Assembly: GCF_016863335.1 (NCBI RefSeq)
Contig: NZ_BOOR01000011.1
Coordinates: forward strand, 1-48,592
Direction: 5' to 3'
Length of the DNA stretch: 48,592 nucleotides
Source: Planotetraspora thailandica
Lineage (GTDB): Bacteria; Actinomycetota; Actinomycetes; Streptosporangiales; Streptosporangiaceae
Both the position numbers and the translations under genes were made by a program. This document shows, piece by piece, positions 36,034-43,263 of the stretch. Numbering within the stretch: the first letter of the stretch is position 1; every line of letters starts with the position of its first letter. A model generated the notes under the pieces. The model was not told where the DNA came from, did not search any database, and worked only from the letters and a program-made list of their open reading frames with translations.

Positions 36034-37197
36034 TCATCCATGGACGGCCGACTGGCGCACACGCCCGCTTTCCTCATCGCTCACGGGAGGGGCCGGGGGC
36101 GACACGACGCCCTTGGTCTGCGAATTCGGCCGCCTGAGTGTGGTGAACGCCCAGGAGACATTGGGCTCGATCGCCCACTTAGTTAGTTTTCGTACGGGCG
36201 ATGTGCAGAGCACGGTCGCGAGAACCGCGCCGAAGACCATCAGCAGCGCGACCCCGAGCGGAGTGTCGATTCGGTGGTAGTACGACTGCAGTACCTTGAC
36301 GGCAAAACCGTGCAGCAGGTACGCGTAGATCGTCGCGGCACCGAGGCTGCTGAACCAAACTCGGCGCCTCGGCGTAATCGCGATGAACGACGCGACCAGC
36401 AGCGCTCCTACCGCCAGTAGGGCGAGTCGGATCAGGCTGCCCTTCAGATCGCCCACCCCGATCGAGTGGTTCGAGTGACGCCAGCGGATCCACTCGGTCG
36501 GCACATGCTTGTACACGGCGAACGTGACACCGAGTGCCACGATCAGCACGACCGCTCCGGCGATCTTCACCCAGCGCCGCTGCAGCATGTCGAGATGCTC
36601 CGGCTTCATCATGAGGCCGAGAACATAGAACGGCAGCATGCCGAACGTGCGGTTCATCGAAAGCTCGTCGGGCAACGCACTCGTTCCCGACAGCAGCGAA
36701 AGGCCCACCGCGACGACGAGCGGCCAACGCAATTGCTGCCACACCGGCGTGGAAAGCCGCCACAGGAACAGCGACATCAGGAACCACGTCAGGAAGTACG
36801 GGTCGAGCAGGCTGATCTCAAACTTGCCGTACAGGAACAGGCGGGGCAGCGAATAGAGCGTTTCGAAAATGACGTACGGCACAGCTAGACCGCTGATGAG
36901 CTTCCTGGCCTTACCCGCCGAGAAACTGAAATTTCGGGATAAATAGCCGCTGATGAAGATAAAGAGCGGCATGTGGAACAGGTAGATGTAAAAGTAGACG
37001 CCGTGGAGGGCGGGAACGCTTTTCAGGCCTTCCATCAGGTGCCCGCATACCACCAGGATGATCGCCAGGTACTTGGCGTTGTCCAGCAGAGGGTCGCGGG
37101 TGGACGCCCTACCAGGCGTCACAGAGGTGGCGGGAAGAGATGCGGTCACGGTGCCGGACCCTATCGACTGCGCGTATGTCCGGACAGGCAACGGCAA
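36034..37197 (-). CDS. Acyltransferase 3 family membrane protein
   Basis: This 387-residue multi-spanning protein starts with a hydrophilic leader, then LLDNAKYLAIILVVCGHLMEGL with the catalytic-type His of the acyltransferase 3 family. About ten hydrophobic segments follow, including IYLFHMPLFIFISGYLSRNF and AATIYAYLLHGFAVKVL, near the 380-residue norm. Such proteins O-acylate surface sugars or lipids. It would modify the product of the neighbouring glycan genes. The base composition looks less GC-rich than in adjacent genes, with TTAGTTAGTTTTCG near its end, which hints at separate ancestry. Repeat arrays A3 and A4 touch its two ends. A start a little downstream (GTG before TASLPATSV) is possible. 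Confidence 0.88.
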   Translation of the reverse strand: MPLPVRTYAQSIGSGTVTASLPATSVTPGRASTRDPLLDNAKYLAIILVVCGHLMEGLKSVPALHGVYFYIYLFHMPLFIFISGYLSRNFSFSAGKARKLISGLAVPYVIFETLYSLPRLFLYGKFEISLLDPYFLTWFLMSLFLWRLSTPVWQQLRWPLVVAVGLSLLSGTSALPDELSMNRTFGMLPFYVLGLMMKPEHLDMLQRRWVKIAGAVVLIVALGVTFAVYKHVPTEWIRWRHSNHSIGVGDLKGSLIRLALLAVGALLVASFIAITPRRRVWFSSLGAATIYAYLLHGFAVKVLQSYYHRIDTPLGVALLMVFGAVLATVLCTSPVRKLTKWAIEPNVSWAFTTLRRPNSQTKGVVSPPAPPVSDEESGRVRQSAVHG

Positions 37198-37224
37198 ACA
37201 AATTTTGCCGGAATCCTCGTGGAC

Positions 37225-37454
37225 AACCTCGCCACATGATCATCATCGGAGTTTTCGCAGGTCAGCGGCCATTCATAGCGATCGTGCATGATCACGGCCG
37301 ACAAACGTGCAGGTCAACGGGCACATCTTCGAACTTTTGCATGATCACGAAACGTATCTGCCCAGGTGAGCGCACATCTCGCCGAACTTCTGCATGATCA
37401 CCACCTGTGTCGGCCCAGGTCGCACCATCCGCGACCGAACTTCTGCATGATCAC
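37225..37454. repeat. Array A4: one-directional half array upstream of the acyltransferase gene
   Basis: Reverse-orientation motifs end at 37243, 37295, 37348, 37401 and 37454, steps of 52, 53, 53 and 53 bp. The last two (37383-37401, 37436-37454) are exact; 37330-37348 has one mismatch. The second keeps only TGCATGATCAC, and the first only CATGATCA. Mid-spacer motifs GCAGGTCA (37257), GCAGGTCA (37309), CCAGGTGA (37362) and CCAGGTCG (37415) are in register, and six of the eight flanking gaps are exactly 13 bp. No forward copies or central palindrome remain. The acyltransferase start is 28 bp to the left. Confidence 0.92.
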
Positions 37455-37560
37455 CACAAGGGCTGTCGACATCACCCCACGGGTGCCAGATCACCCCAAG
37501 GGTGCCAGATCACCACAAGAGCGCCGACATCACCCCACAGGTGCTGACATCACCCCGGCA
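37450..37560 (+). repeat. 20-bp tandem repeats adjoining array A4
   Basis: ATCACC-headed units start at 37450, 37471, 37490, 37509, 37529 and 37549, with a consensus near ATCACCCCAAGGGTGCCGA. The unit matches the junction of the 19-bp motif's GATCAC end with the CCCAAGG terminal sequence seen at other arrays, so it looks like an expansion of the array end. It stops 13 bp before the dehydrogenase stop codon. Confidence 0.88.
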
Positions 37561-37573
37561 CCCTCCGGGGCCC

Positions 37574-38389
37574 TCAGTTGGAGGGGAGGCCGGTGGCGGT
37601 CAGGGTGGCTTGCCACAGGGTCTCGGCCAACTCCGGATCGCTCATCGTCTTCGGCACGCGCGCCGGAACGTTCTTGGAGAAGAACCGGCCCGGGTGATCC
37701 ACTCCGTCGGCCTCGCAGACCAGATGGGCGATCCGGCTCGCCCCCGCCTCCGGCGGCTCGGTCAGGCCCGGCACGACGGTCAGGAACTTCATGTAGAGGG
37801 TGCCGGCCGCGAAGCCGGTCTTGAGCACTCCCGGGTGGAGGGAAGTGGCGGCCAGCCCGCGCCGGGCCAGCCCGACCGTGAAGAGCGCGTTGGCCTGTTT
37901 GGTGTCCCCGTACTGCAGCCAGCCGCTCCAGCGGCGCCGGTCCCGCGAGAGGTCGTCCGGGTCGAGGCGGCCCGTCCTGGCGGCCCGCGACGAGGTCGTC
38001 ACGACCCGGGCGGAGGAGTCCTTGAGGCGGTCGAGCAACAAATTCGTCAGCAGGAAGGGCGCAAGGTGATTGACCTGGATCATGAGCTCGTGACCGTCGG
38101 GCGTACGCTCACGCCGTGGTGTCATGACGCCCGCGTTGTTGACCAATGCGTCGATGCGCTCGTAGCGGTCGAGGAGTTCACCCGCCAGCCTCCGGACGTC
38201 GTTCAACATCGCGAAATCGGCATGGACGGTGTCGGGCGCACGTCCGGTCACGTCCGCGACACCCTGGGCGACCGCGGCCAGCCTTTCGGGTGAGCGCCCC
38301 ACTAGCACGAGTTGGCGTCCCCGCTTGGCGAGATCAAGGGCGACAGCTGCACCGATTCCGGCACTGGCCCCAGTGAGCACAGTAATCAT
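37574..38389 (-). CDS. Short-chain dehydrogenase/reductase
   Basis: The 271-residue SDR has the NADP-binding TGASAGIGAAVA motif at residues 6-17 with Arg in LVGRSPERL favouring NADP(H), then NNAGVM, and the catalytic Ser/Tyr/Lys set: SSRAARTG and YGDTKQAN. YxxxK here reads YGDTK, so the triad is complete. It resembles the retinol-dehydrogenase-like/WW-domain-oxidoreductase-like SDRs that are common and promiscuous. The ATG at 38389 has a GGAGGTTGTG site. It is divergent from cvnA across 111 bp. Downstream lie the A4 tandem repeats. Confidence 0.92.
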   Translation of the reverse strand: MITVLTGASAGIGAAVALDLAKRGRQLVLVGRSPERLAAVAQGVADVTGRAPDTVHADFAMLNDVRRLAGELLDRYERIDALVNNAGVMTPRRERTPDGHELMIQVNHLAPFLLTNLLLDRLKDSSARVVTTSSRAARTGRLDPDDLSRDRRRWSGWLQYGDTKQANALFTVGLARRGLAATSLHPGVLKTGFAAGTLYMKFLTVVPGLTEPPEAGASRIAHLVCEADGVDHPGRFFSKNVPARVPKTMSDPELAETLWQATLTATGLPSN

Positions 38390-38500
38390 CACAACCTCCA
38401 CTGCGCCAGAACAGTATCGGTGCTAGTCTCCTGTGCGATCTTCCGGAGGTGCATTTCCCCATAAATGCGGCGCGAGCCTCCACGCACTGCAGGAGTGGCT

Positions 38501-41107
38501 ATGGGTTCCAGAAACCGGTCGATTCGGTTCAAGATCTTCTTGTTGCTGCTCCTCCCGCTTGTCATGTTGAGCGCAATGTGGGGATTTGTCCTTAATCTCA
38601 CGGTCGGCGACGGCCTCGCGCTCATGCGGGCCAAGGCGATGTACGACTCCCTCGGCACGACGTCCGCCGACCTCGGTCTCCAGATCCAGGCGGAGCGAGG
38701 GCTCACCGTCCGCCAGCTCAGCGCGGGCCAGACGAGCTCGTCCGCACTCACGGCCCAGCAGGCCAAGACGAGCAGCGCGGTCGACACCTTCGCCAAGGCC
38801 GCCCACGAGCAGGAGGACGCGGGTTCGGTCAACTCCGACCTCAAGGCGCCCCTCGAGGCCCTGCTGAGCACGCTCGACCGCCTGCCGTCCATCCGCGAGT
38901 CCGTGACGCTCGGGAAGTTCACCCGCCTGGAGGCGATGAACGCCTACAACGCGGTCATGGACCAGCTGTTCGGCCTCTACGACACCCTCGTCTCCATGCC
39001 CGATCTCGGCGCCTTCCAGCAGGCGAACGCGATGCAGGCGATGGGCAACGCCTACGAGATGATCGCCCGCGAAGACGCCCTCATCCGCGGCGCGAGCGCC
39101 AACAACGGCAGGCTGACCCGGGCGGAGCGCGACGCGTTCAGCGAGTGGGTCGCCGACCGGCGGTTCATCTACCAGAAGTACCGGCCCATCCTCAAAGGCG
39201 GCATTCGCCAGCCGTACGAGGAGGTGCTGAGCTCCCCGCTGTTCGACAGGTTCACGGCCCTCGAGAACATCGTCACCTCGCAGAGCCCCGGGGCGGTCCT
39301 CACCGTCGGCCGCGGCAATTGGGCCGGCGCGATCGACCAGCTCAACTCGCGACTGGACGCGGCCCGGGTCAAGGCCACTGACGCGCTCACCACCGAGACC
39401 ACGTCCGTCGCCATGGGCATCATCACCCGCATCGCGGTGGCGGGCGGCCTCGGTCTTCTCGCGATCCTCGCCACGATCCTCTTCTCGGTCCGCTTCGGCC
39501 GCCGCCTCGCCGGAGACCTCGCCGGACTCCGCGAGGCCGCCGTCGACCTCGCGGACGTGCGGCTTCCCGACGTCGTCGACAAGCTCCGCCGGGGCGAGGA
39601 CGTGGACGTCGACGCCGCGGCTCCGCCGATCACGGCGACCGGATCCAGCGAGGTCGAAGACCTCGCCAAGGCGTTCGGCTCGGTACGGCGCACCGCCGTC
39701 GAGGCGGCCGTCGGCCAGGCCAACCTGCGGCGCGGCGTCAGCCAGATGTTCCTCAACCTGGCCCGGCGCAAGCAGAGCCTGCTCCACCGCCAGCTGACCC
39801 TCCTCGACTCCATGCAGCGCCGGTCGGCCGACCCGGAGAGCCTGGAGGACCTCTTCCGGCTCGACCACCTGACGACCCGCATGCGGCGCCACGCCGAGGG
39901 CCTGATCATCCTGTCCGGCGCCGCCCCTGGCCGGTCGTGGCGCAAGCCGGTGCCCGTCATGGACGTGGTCCGCGCGGCGATCTCCGAGGTCGAGGACTTC
40001 ACCCGGATCTCGCTGCCGGTGATGCCCAACGCGTCGCTGACCGGCTCGGTCGTGGCCGACGTCGTCCACCTTCTGGCCGAACTGCTGGAGAACGCGACCA
40101 TCTTCTCGCCGCCGCAGACCAAGGTGCTGGTGCGCGGTGAGGTCGTCGCCAACGGACTCGTCGTCGAAATCGAGGACCGCGGCCTCGGCCTCGCGCCCGA
40201 GGAGTACGACGCGATCAACGAGAACCTGGCGAACCCGCCGGAGTTCGACCTCGCCGACAGCGACAGGCTCGGGCTCTTCGTGGTCGGCCAGCTCGCCGCC
40301 CGATACGGCATCAGCGTCATGCTGCGCAGCTCGCCGTACGGTGGAACCACCGCGATCGTGCTCATGCCGCGCCCCCTGCTGGCCGACGACGGCACACAGG
40401 CGGTCGGTGGCCCCTCCACCCTCGCCGTCCGCGGCGGGGCGCACGCACGCGGCATCGCCGCCCCGCCCAGGGACGAGGAGCCCGCCGGTCAAGCCTTTGC
40501 CGGCAAGCCGCTCGGGCCGTTCGACCGCACGTTCGACGGGCCATTCGACGGGGCATCTGACGGGGCGTCCGACGACGAGAAGGCGGGCCCGGACACGTCG
40601 CCGTTCTTCACGCCGGCCGCGCTGCGCACCGAGGCCGTGCCGTCCGCCGCGCGCGACGACGTGCCCGACCTCAGGGTGGTGCCGGAAAACGACCGCCCCG
40701 GGCGCGGCCTGCCCGTCCGCCAGCGCACCACCGCGCGCCGCGAGCCCGCCCGGCAGGAAGCCGCCGTGCCGGCGGCCCCCTCGCCGGCCTCTGCGCCGTC
40801 CCCTGTGCCGTCCCTGGCGGCCGACAGCGCGCCGCCCGCGTTGTCGACCACGAACGGCACGCACGCGGGATTGCCACGGCGTGTACGGCAGGCCAACATT
40901 GCTCCTCAACTCCGCGAGGGAGGGCAGCCGTTGGCGGCGCCCACGCCCACGCCCGAGCCGGAAGAGCGGTCGCCGGAAGCCGCCCGGGCCATGTTCTCCG
41001 CGTTCCAGGCGGGCGCGCGACGTGGCCGCGAGGACAACGGTGAACCTGCGGCTGACGACTCCAACCGCTTCGCAAACAACACGCATGGCGAGAAGGGTGA
41101 CGAATGA
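38501..41107 (+). CDS. cvnA: Conservon sensor kinase-like protein CvnA
   Basis: This 868-residue membrane protein has membrane helix 1 at about 11-33, a helical outer domain of nitrate-sensor (NIT) type (about 40-300), and helix 2 at about 306-330 (IITRIAVAGGLGLLAILATILF). A cytosolic segment follows with the RLDHLTTRMRRHAEGLIIL block and an ATPase domain: N box ELLENATIFSPP (Asn531), G1 DRGLGL (Asp559), and GLFVVGQLAARYGI. The last 240 residues are a disordered, Pro/Ala-rich tail containing a short repeated FDG-type run. CvnA proteins work with CvnB-D as a membrane-linked signalling complex likened to G-protein systems. The ATG at 38501 follows AGGAG. The stop overlaps the cvnB start by 4 bp (ATGA). 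Confidence 0.94.
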   Translation: MGSRNRSIRFKIFLLLLLPLVMLSAMWGFVLNLTVGDGLALMRAKAMYDSLGTTSADLGLQIQAERGLTVRQLSAGQTSSSALTAQQAKTSSAVDTFAKAAHEQEDAGSVNSDLKAPLEALLSTLDRLPSIRESVTLGKFTRLEAMNAYNAVMDQLFGLYDTLVSMPDLGAFQQANAMQAMGNAYEMIAREDALIRGASANNGRLTRAERDAFSEWVADRRFIYQKYRPILKGGIRQPYEEVLSSPLFDRFTALENIVTSQSPGAVLTVGRGNWAGAIDQLNSRLDAARVKATDALTTETTSVAMGIITRIAVAGGLGLLAILATILFSVRFGRRLAGDLAGLREAAVDLADVRLPDVVDKLRRGEDVDVDAAAPPITATGSSEVEDLAKAFGSVRRTAVEAAVGQANLRRGVSQMFLNLARRKQSLLHRQLTLLDSMQRRSADPESLEDLFRLDHLTTRMRRHAEGLIILSGAAPGRSWRKPVPVMDVVRAAISEVEDFTRISLPVMPNASLTGSVVADVVHLLAELLENATIFSPPQTKVLVRGEVVANGLVVEIEDRGLGLAPEEYDAINENLANPPEFDLADSDRLGLFVVGQLAARYGISVMLRSSPYGGTTAIVLMPRPLLADDGTQAVGGPSTLAVRGGAHARGIAAPPRDEEPAGQAFAGKPLGPFDRTFDGPFDGASDGASDDEKAGPDTSPFFTPAALRTEAVPSAARDDVPDLRVVPENDRPGRGLPVRQRTTARREPARQEAAVPAAPSPASAPSPVPSLAADSAPPALSTTNGTHAGLPRRVRQANIAPQLREGGQPLAAPTPTPEPEERSPEAARAMFSAFQAGARRGREDNGEPAADDSNRFANNTHGEKGDE

Positions 41108-41511
41108 CCGGCAAAGCGACGTCGACCGGCGAGCTCAACTGGCTGCTCGACGACCTCATCAGCAGGGTCGCCGCCGTCCGCCAAGCGGTGATCCTCTCCA
41201 CCGACGGCCTGGTGGTCGGTGCGTCCCAGGGGCTGAGCCGGGAGGACGCGGAGCACCTGTCCGCCGTCGCCGCCGGTTTCCAGAGCCTGGCGCGCGGGGC
41301 GGGCCGGCACTTCGGCGGAGGCGAGGTGCGCCAGACCATCGTGGAGATGGAGTCGGCGTTCCTGTTCGTGACGGCCGCCGGGCAGGGCACCTGCCTGGCC
41401 GTGCTGGCGGCGTCCGACGCCGACGTGGGCCACATCGCCTACGAGATGGCCATGCTCGTCAAGCGGGTGGGCCAGCACATCTCCACGAACCCGCGACGGT
41501 CGTCGCCATGA
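41104..41511 (+). CDS. cvnB: Conservon roadblock/LC7 protein CvnB
   Basis: This 135-residue protein is a single roadblock/LC7 domain (LNWLLDDLISRVAAVRQAVILSTDGLVVGASQGLSREDAEHLSAVAAGFQSLARG), similar to MglB-type partners of small GTPases. The C-terminal GQHISTNPRRSS is the usual tail. The start overlaps the cvnA stop (ATGA), indicating coupled translation. It is expected to bind CvnD and CvnA at the membrane. Confidence 0.94.
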   Translation: MTGKATSTGELNWLLDDLISRVAAVRQAVILSTDGLVVGASQGLSREDAEHLSAVAAGFQSLARGAGRHFGGGEVRQTIVEMESAFLFVTAAGQGTCLAVLAASDADVGHIAYEMAMLVKRVGQHISTNPRRSSP

Positions 41512-41524
41512 ACTGGGGCGCCTG

Positions 41525-41893
41525 ATGACGAGACCACGGTGGACGGATGAGGATGCCGGCCCCGTCGTCCGGCCTTTCGCGCTGACGGGGGGCCGGGCAC
41601 GGTCCTCCGGCGACAATCTCGACCTCATCACGATGGTGAGGTCTACGGGAGAGCCGCCCACCGACGCGGGCAACATCGGTCCCGAGCAGCGGCGAATCCT
41701 GGAGATCACGCGCACCGGCGCGTCGGTGGCGGACATCGCGTCCGACATCGACCTGCCGCTCGGCGTGGTCCGCGTCCTGATCGGAGATCTGCACGACCAA
41801 GGGCTGATCGTCGTACGGCCTCCGGTCCAGGTCGCGCCGCAGCCCAGCGAGCGCATTCTCAAGGAAGTGATCAATGGCCTTCGCGCCCTCTGA
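41525..41893 (+). CDS. cvnC: Conservon DUF742 protein CvnC
   Basis: The 122-residue DUF742 protein has the family's VVRPFALTGGRA start and the winged-helix-like middle (GPEQRRILEITRTGASVADIASDIDLPLGVVRVLIGDLHDQGLI). It ends in SERILKEVINGLRAL. The fold suggests a helix-turn-helix used for protein contacts within the conservon complex. Its last 20 bp overlap cvnD, so the two are translationally coupled. Confidence 0.93.
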   Translation: MTRPRWTDEDAGPVVRPFALTGGRARSSGDNLDLITMVRSTGEPPTDAGNIGPEQRRILEITRTGASVADIASDIDLPLGVVRVLIGDLHDQGLIVVRPPVQVAPQPSERILKEVINGLRAL

Positions 41894-42449
41894 CGAGCCG
41901 GTCGCTCTCAAGATCCTCGTCGCCGGCGGATTCGGCGTCGGCAAGACCACGCTGGTCGGCGCGATCAGCGAGATTCGCCCCCTCCGCACCGAAGAGGTGC
42001 TGTCCGACCGCGGCGTCGGCGTCGACGACACCGACGGCGTCGAGGGGAAGACCACCACCACCGTGGCCATGGACTTCGGCCGGATCACGATCAGGGAAGG
42101 CCTCGTGGTCTACCTGTTCGGAACCCCCGGGCAGGAGCGTTTCTGGTTCATGTGGGACGAGCTGTCCTACGGCGCCCTGGGGGCGGTCGTCCTGGCCGAC
42201 ACCCGCCGCCTGACGGACTGCTTCCCGTCCATCGACTACTTCGAGCAGCGGGGCACGCCGTTCATCGTCGCCGTCAACTGCTTCGACGGAGCGGAGCGGC
42301 ATGAGCCCGACGACGTGCGGGTCGCGCTCGATCTCGACCCCGAAGTCCCGGTGCTGCTCTGCGACGTCCGCAGGCGCGCCTCGGCCAAGGTCGTGCTCGT
42401 CACGCTGGTCGAGCACGCGCTGAAGACCCTCACCGCCGCCCAGCGCTGA
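41874..42449 (+). CDS. cvnD: Conservon small GTPase CvnD
   Basis: The 191-residue MglA/Ras-like GTPase has P-loop GGFGVGKTT (residues 18-26), a switch I threonine region (GKTTTTVAMDFGRI), and switch II FGTPGQERFWFMW. The usual NKxD base motif is NCFD, as in other CvnD proteins. The overlap with cvnC and the strong terminator 8 bp after the stop mark it as the last gene of the operon. It is the signalling output of the conservon. Which of the several conservons a genome of this type carries it belongs to cannot be told from here. Confidence 0.94.
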   Translation: MAFAPSDEPVALKILVAGGFGVGKTTLVGAISEIRPLRTEEVLSDRGVGVDDTDGVEGKTTTTVAMDFGRITIREGLVVYLFGTPGQERFWFMWDELSYGALGAVVLADTRRLTDCFPSIDYFEQRGTPFIVAVNCFDGAERHEPDDVRVALDLDPEVPVLLCDVRRRASAKVVLVTLVEHALKTLTAAQR

Positions 42450-42456
42450 CGAACCA

Positions 42457-42492
42457 CAGGCCCGGCTCCCCGATCTCGGGAAGCCGGGCCTG
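42457..42492 (+). terminator. Terminator of the conservon operon
   Basis: Arms CAGGCCCGGCT (42457-42467) and AGCCGGGCCTG (42482-42492) pair perfectly around 14 bases. It begins 8 bp after the cvnD stop. Confidence 0.9.
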
Positions 42493-42496
42493 CGTA

Positions 42497-42556
42497 TTTC
42501 ACGATGCCTTTCACGGTGTCTTTCACCGTGTCTGTCACCGCGGCATTCACCGCAGG
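42497..42556. repeat. 12-bp tandem repeat at the end of the DUF998 gene
   Basis: Five degenerate 12-bp units begin at 42497, 42509, 42521, 42533 and 42545 (TTTCACGGTGTC type). CACGGTG (42512-42518) and CACCGTG (42524-42530) also form a hairpin with loop TCTTT that could end transcription of the DUF998 gene. The repeats run just into its last codons. Confidence 0.7.
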
Positions 42557-43182
42557 GCCGCGACGTGGCGCTCCTGGGCGGGCATCTCGCGCGGCACGGC
42601 GGCCCACGTGAGCCGCAGCAGCCGTACGGCGAGGACGAACAGGATGCTCACCTCGGCGGTCAGGAGCAGCCGCTCCACAAGTCCGATCATCACGCCGTGG
42701 CCGGGGAGCGCCACATAGGTGATGGCCGCCAGGGCGATGCCCGCGACCAGAGCGAGCCACTCCACCACCCGGCCGGTCGCGCTCCATCGCGCATCCGCAC
42801 CCAGCCGCCCGGCCAATTGCACGGCCGCGACCGGGATGCTCACGAAGGCCGGCACCGACAGCGCGAGATGCGCGCCCGCCGCCGACCCGGGGACGATCGC
42901 CGCGGCGACAAGCGAGCCGCTCCACACCGTCATCAGCGCGGCCGGCCAGCCGTCGATCGGAGCCCGTACCGCACGCAGCCCGGCCACGAGCGCGAGGGAC
43001 GAAAGCCCGAGGACCGCCATGGCCGTCTCGATCATGAATCCGTCGTAACGGGAGGCGAACTCGCTGATGGTCATCGTGACGGGGTCGAGCGTGGGACCCG
43101 CGTTCACCTGGGCGGCGACCACCGAGATCACCGCGAACAGGATGCCGGCGCAGGCGATCACCGGATAGAGCCTCTTGACCAT
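42547..43182 (-). CDS. DUF998 family membrane protein
   Basis: This 211-residue protein has six or so hydrophobic segments (YPVIACAGILFAVISVVAAQ; FMIETAMAVLGLSSLALVAGL; LLLTAEVSILFVLAVRLL). The DUF998 hallmarks are the TMTISEFASR-type turn after the first helix and a final short polar tail. No function is established for the family that I know of. The ATG at 43182 is preferred because the first helix begins there; the frame runs 22 codons upstream. It is convergent with cvnD and upstream of nothing on its strand, so it is probably transcribed alone. Confidence 0.8.
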   Translation of the reverse strand: MVKRLYPVIACAGILFAVISVVAAQVNAGPTLDPVTMTISEFASRYDGFMIETAMAVLGLSSLALVAGLRAVRAPIDGWPAALMTVWSGSLVAAAIVPGSAAGAHLALSVPAFVSIPVAAVQLAGRLGADARWSATGRVVEWLALVAGIALAAITYVALPGHGVMIGLVERLLLTAEVSILFVLAVRLLRLTWAAVPREMPAQERHVAALR

Positions 43183-43263
43183 AGGTCGAGGATCTCCCGG
43201 ATGGGTGCGTCCGGGCATCCGGGTAAACGCCCAAGATGTCCCGGACACACCCTCAGGGTCGCC

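Noticed and set aside
38423-41086. 887-codon open frame on the minus strand
   Set aside because: It is the shadow of cvnA, rich in Arg/Gly/Val with no domain signal. The plus-strand protein has full conservon homology.
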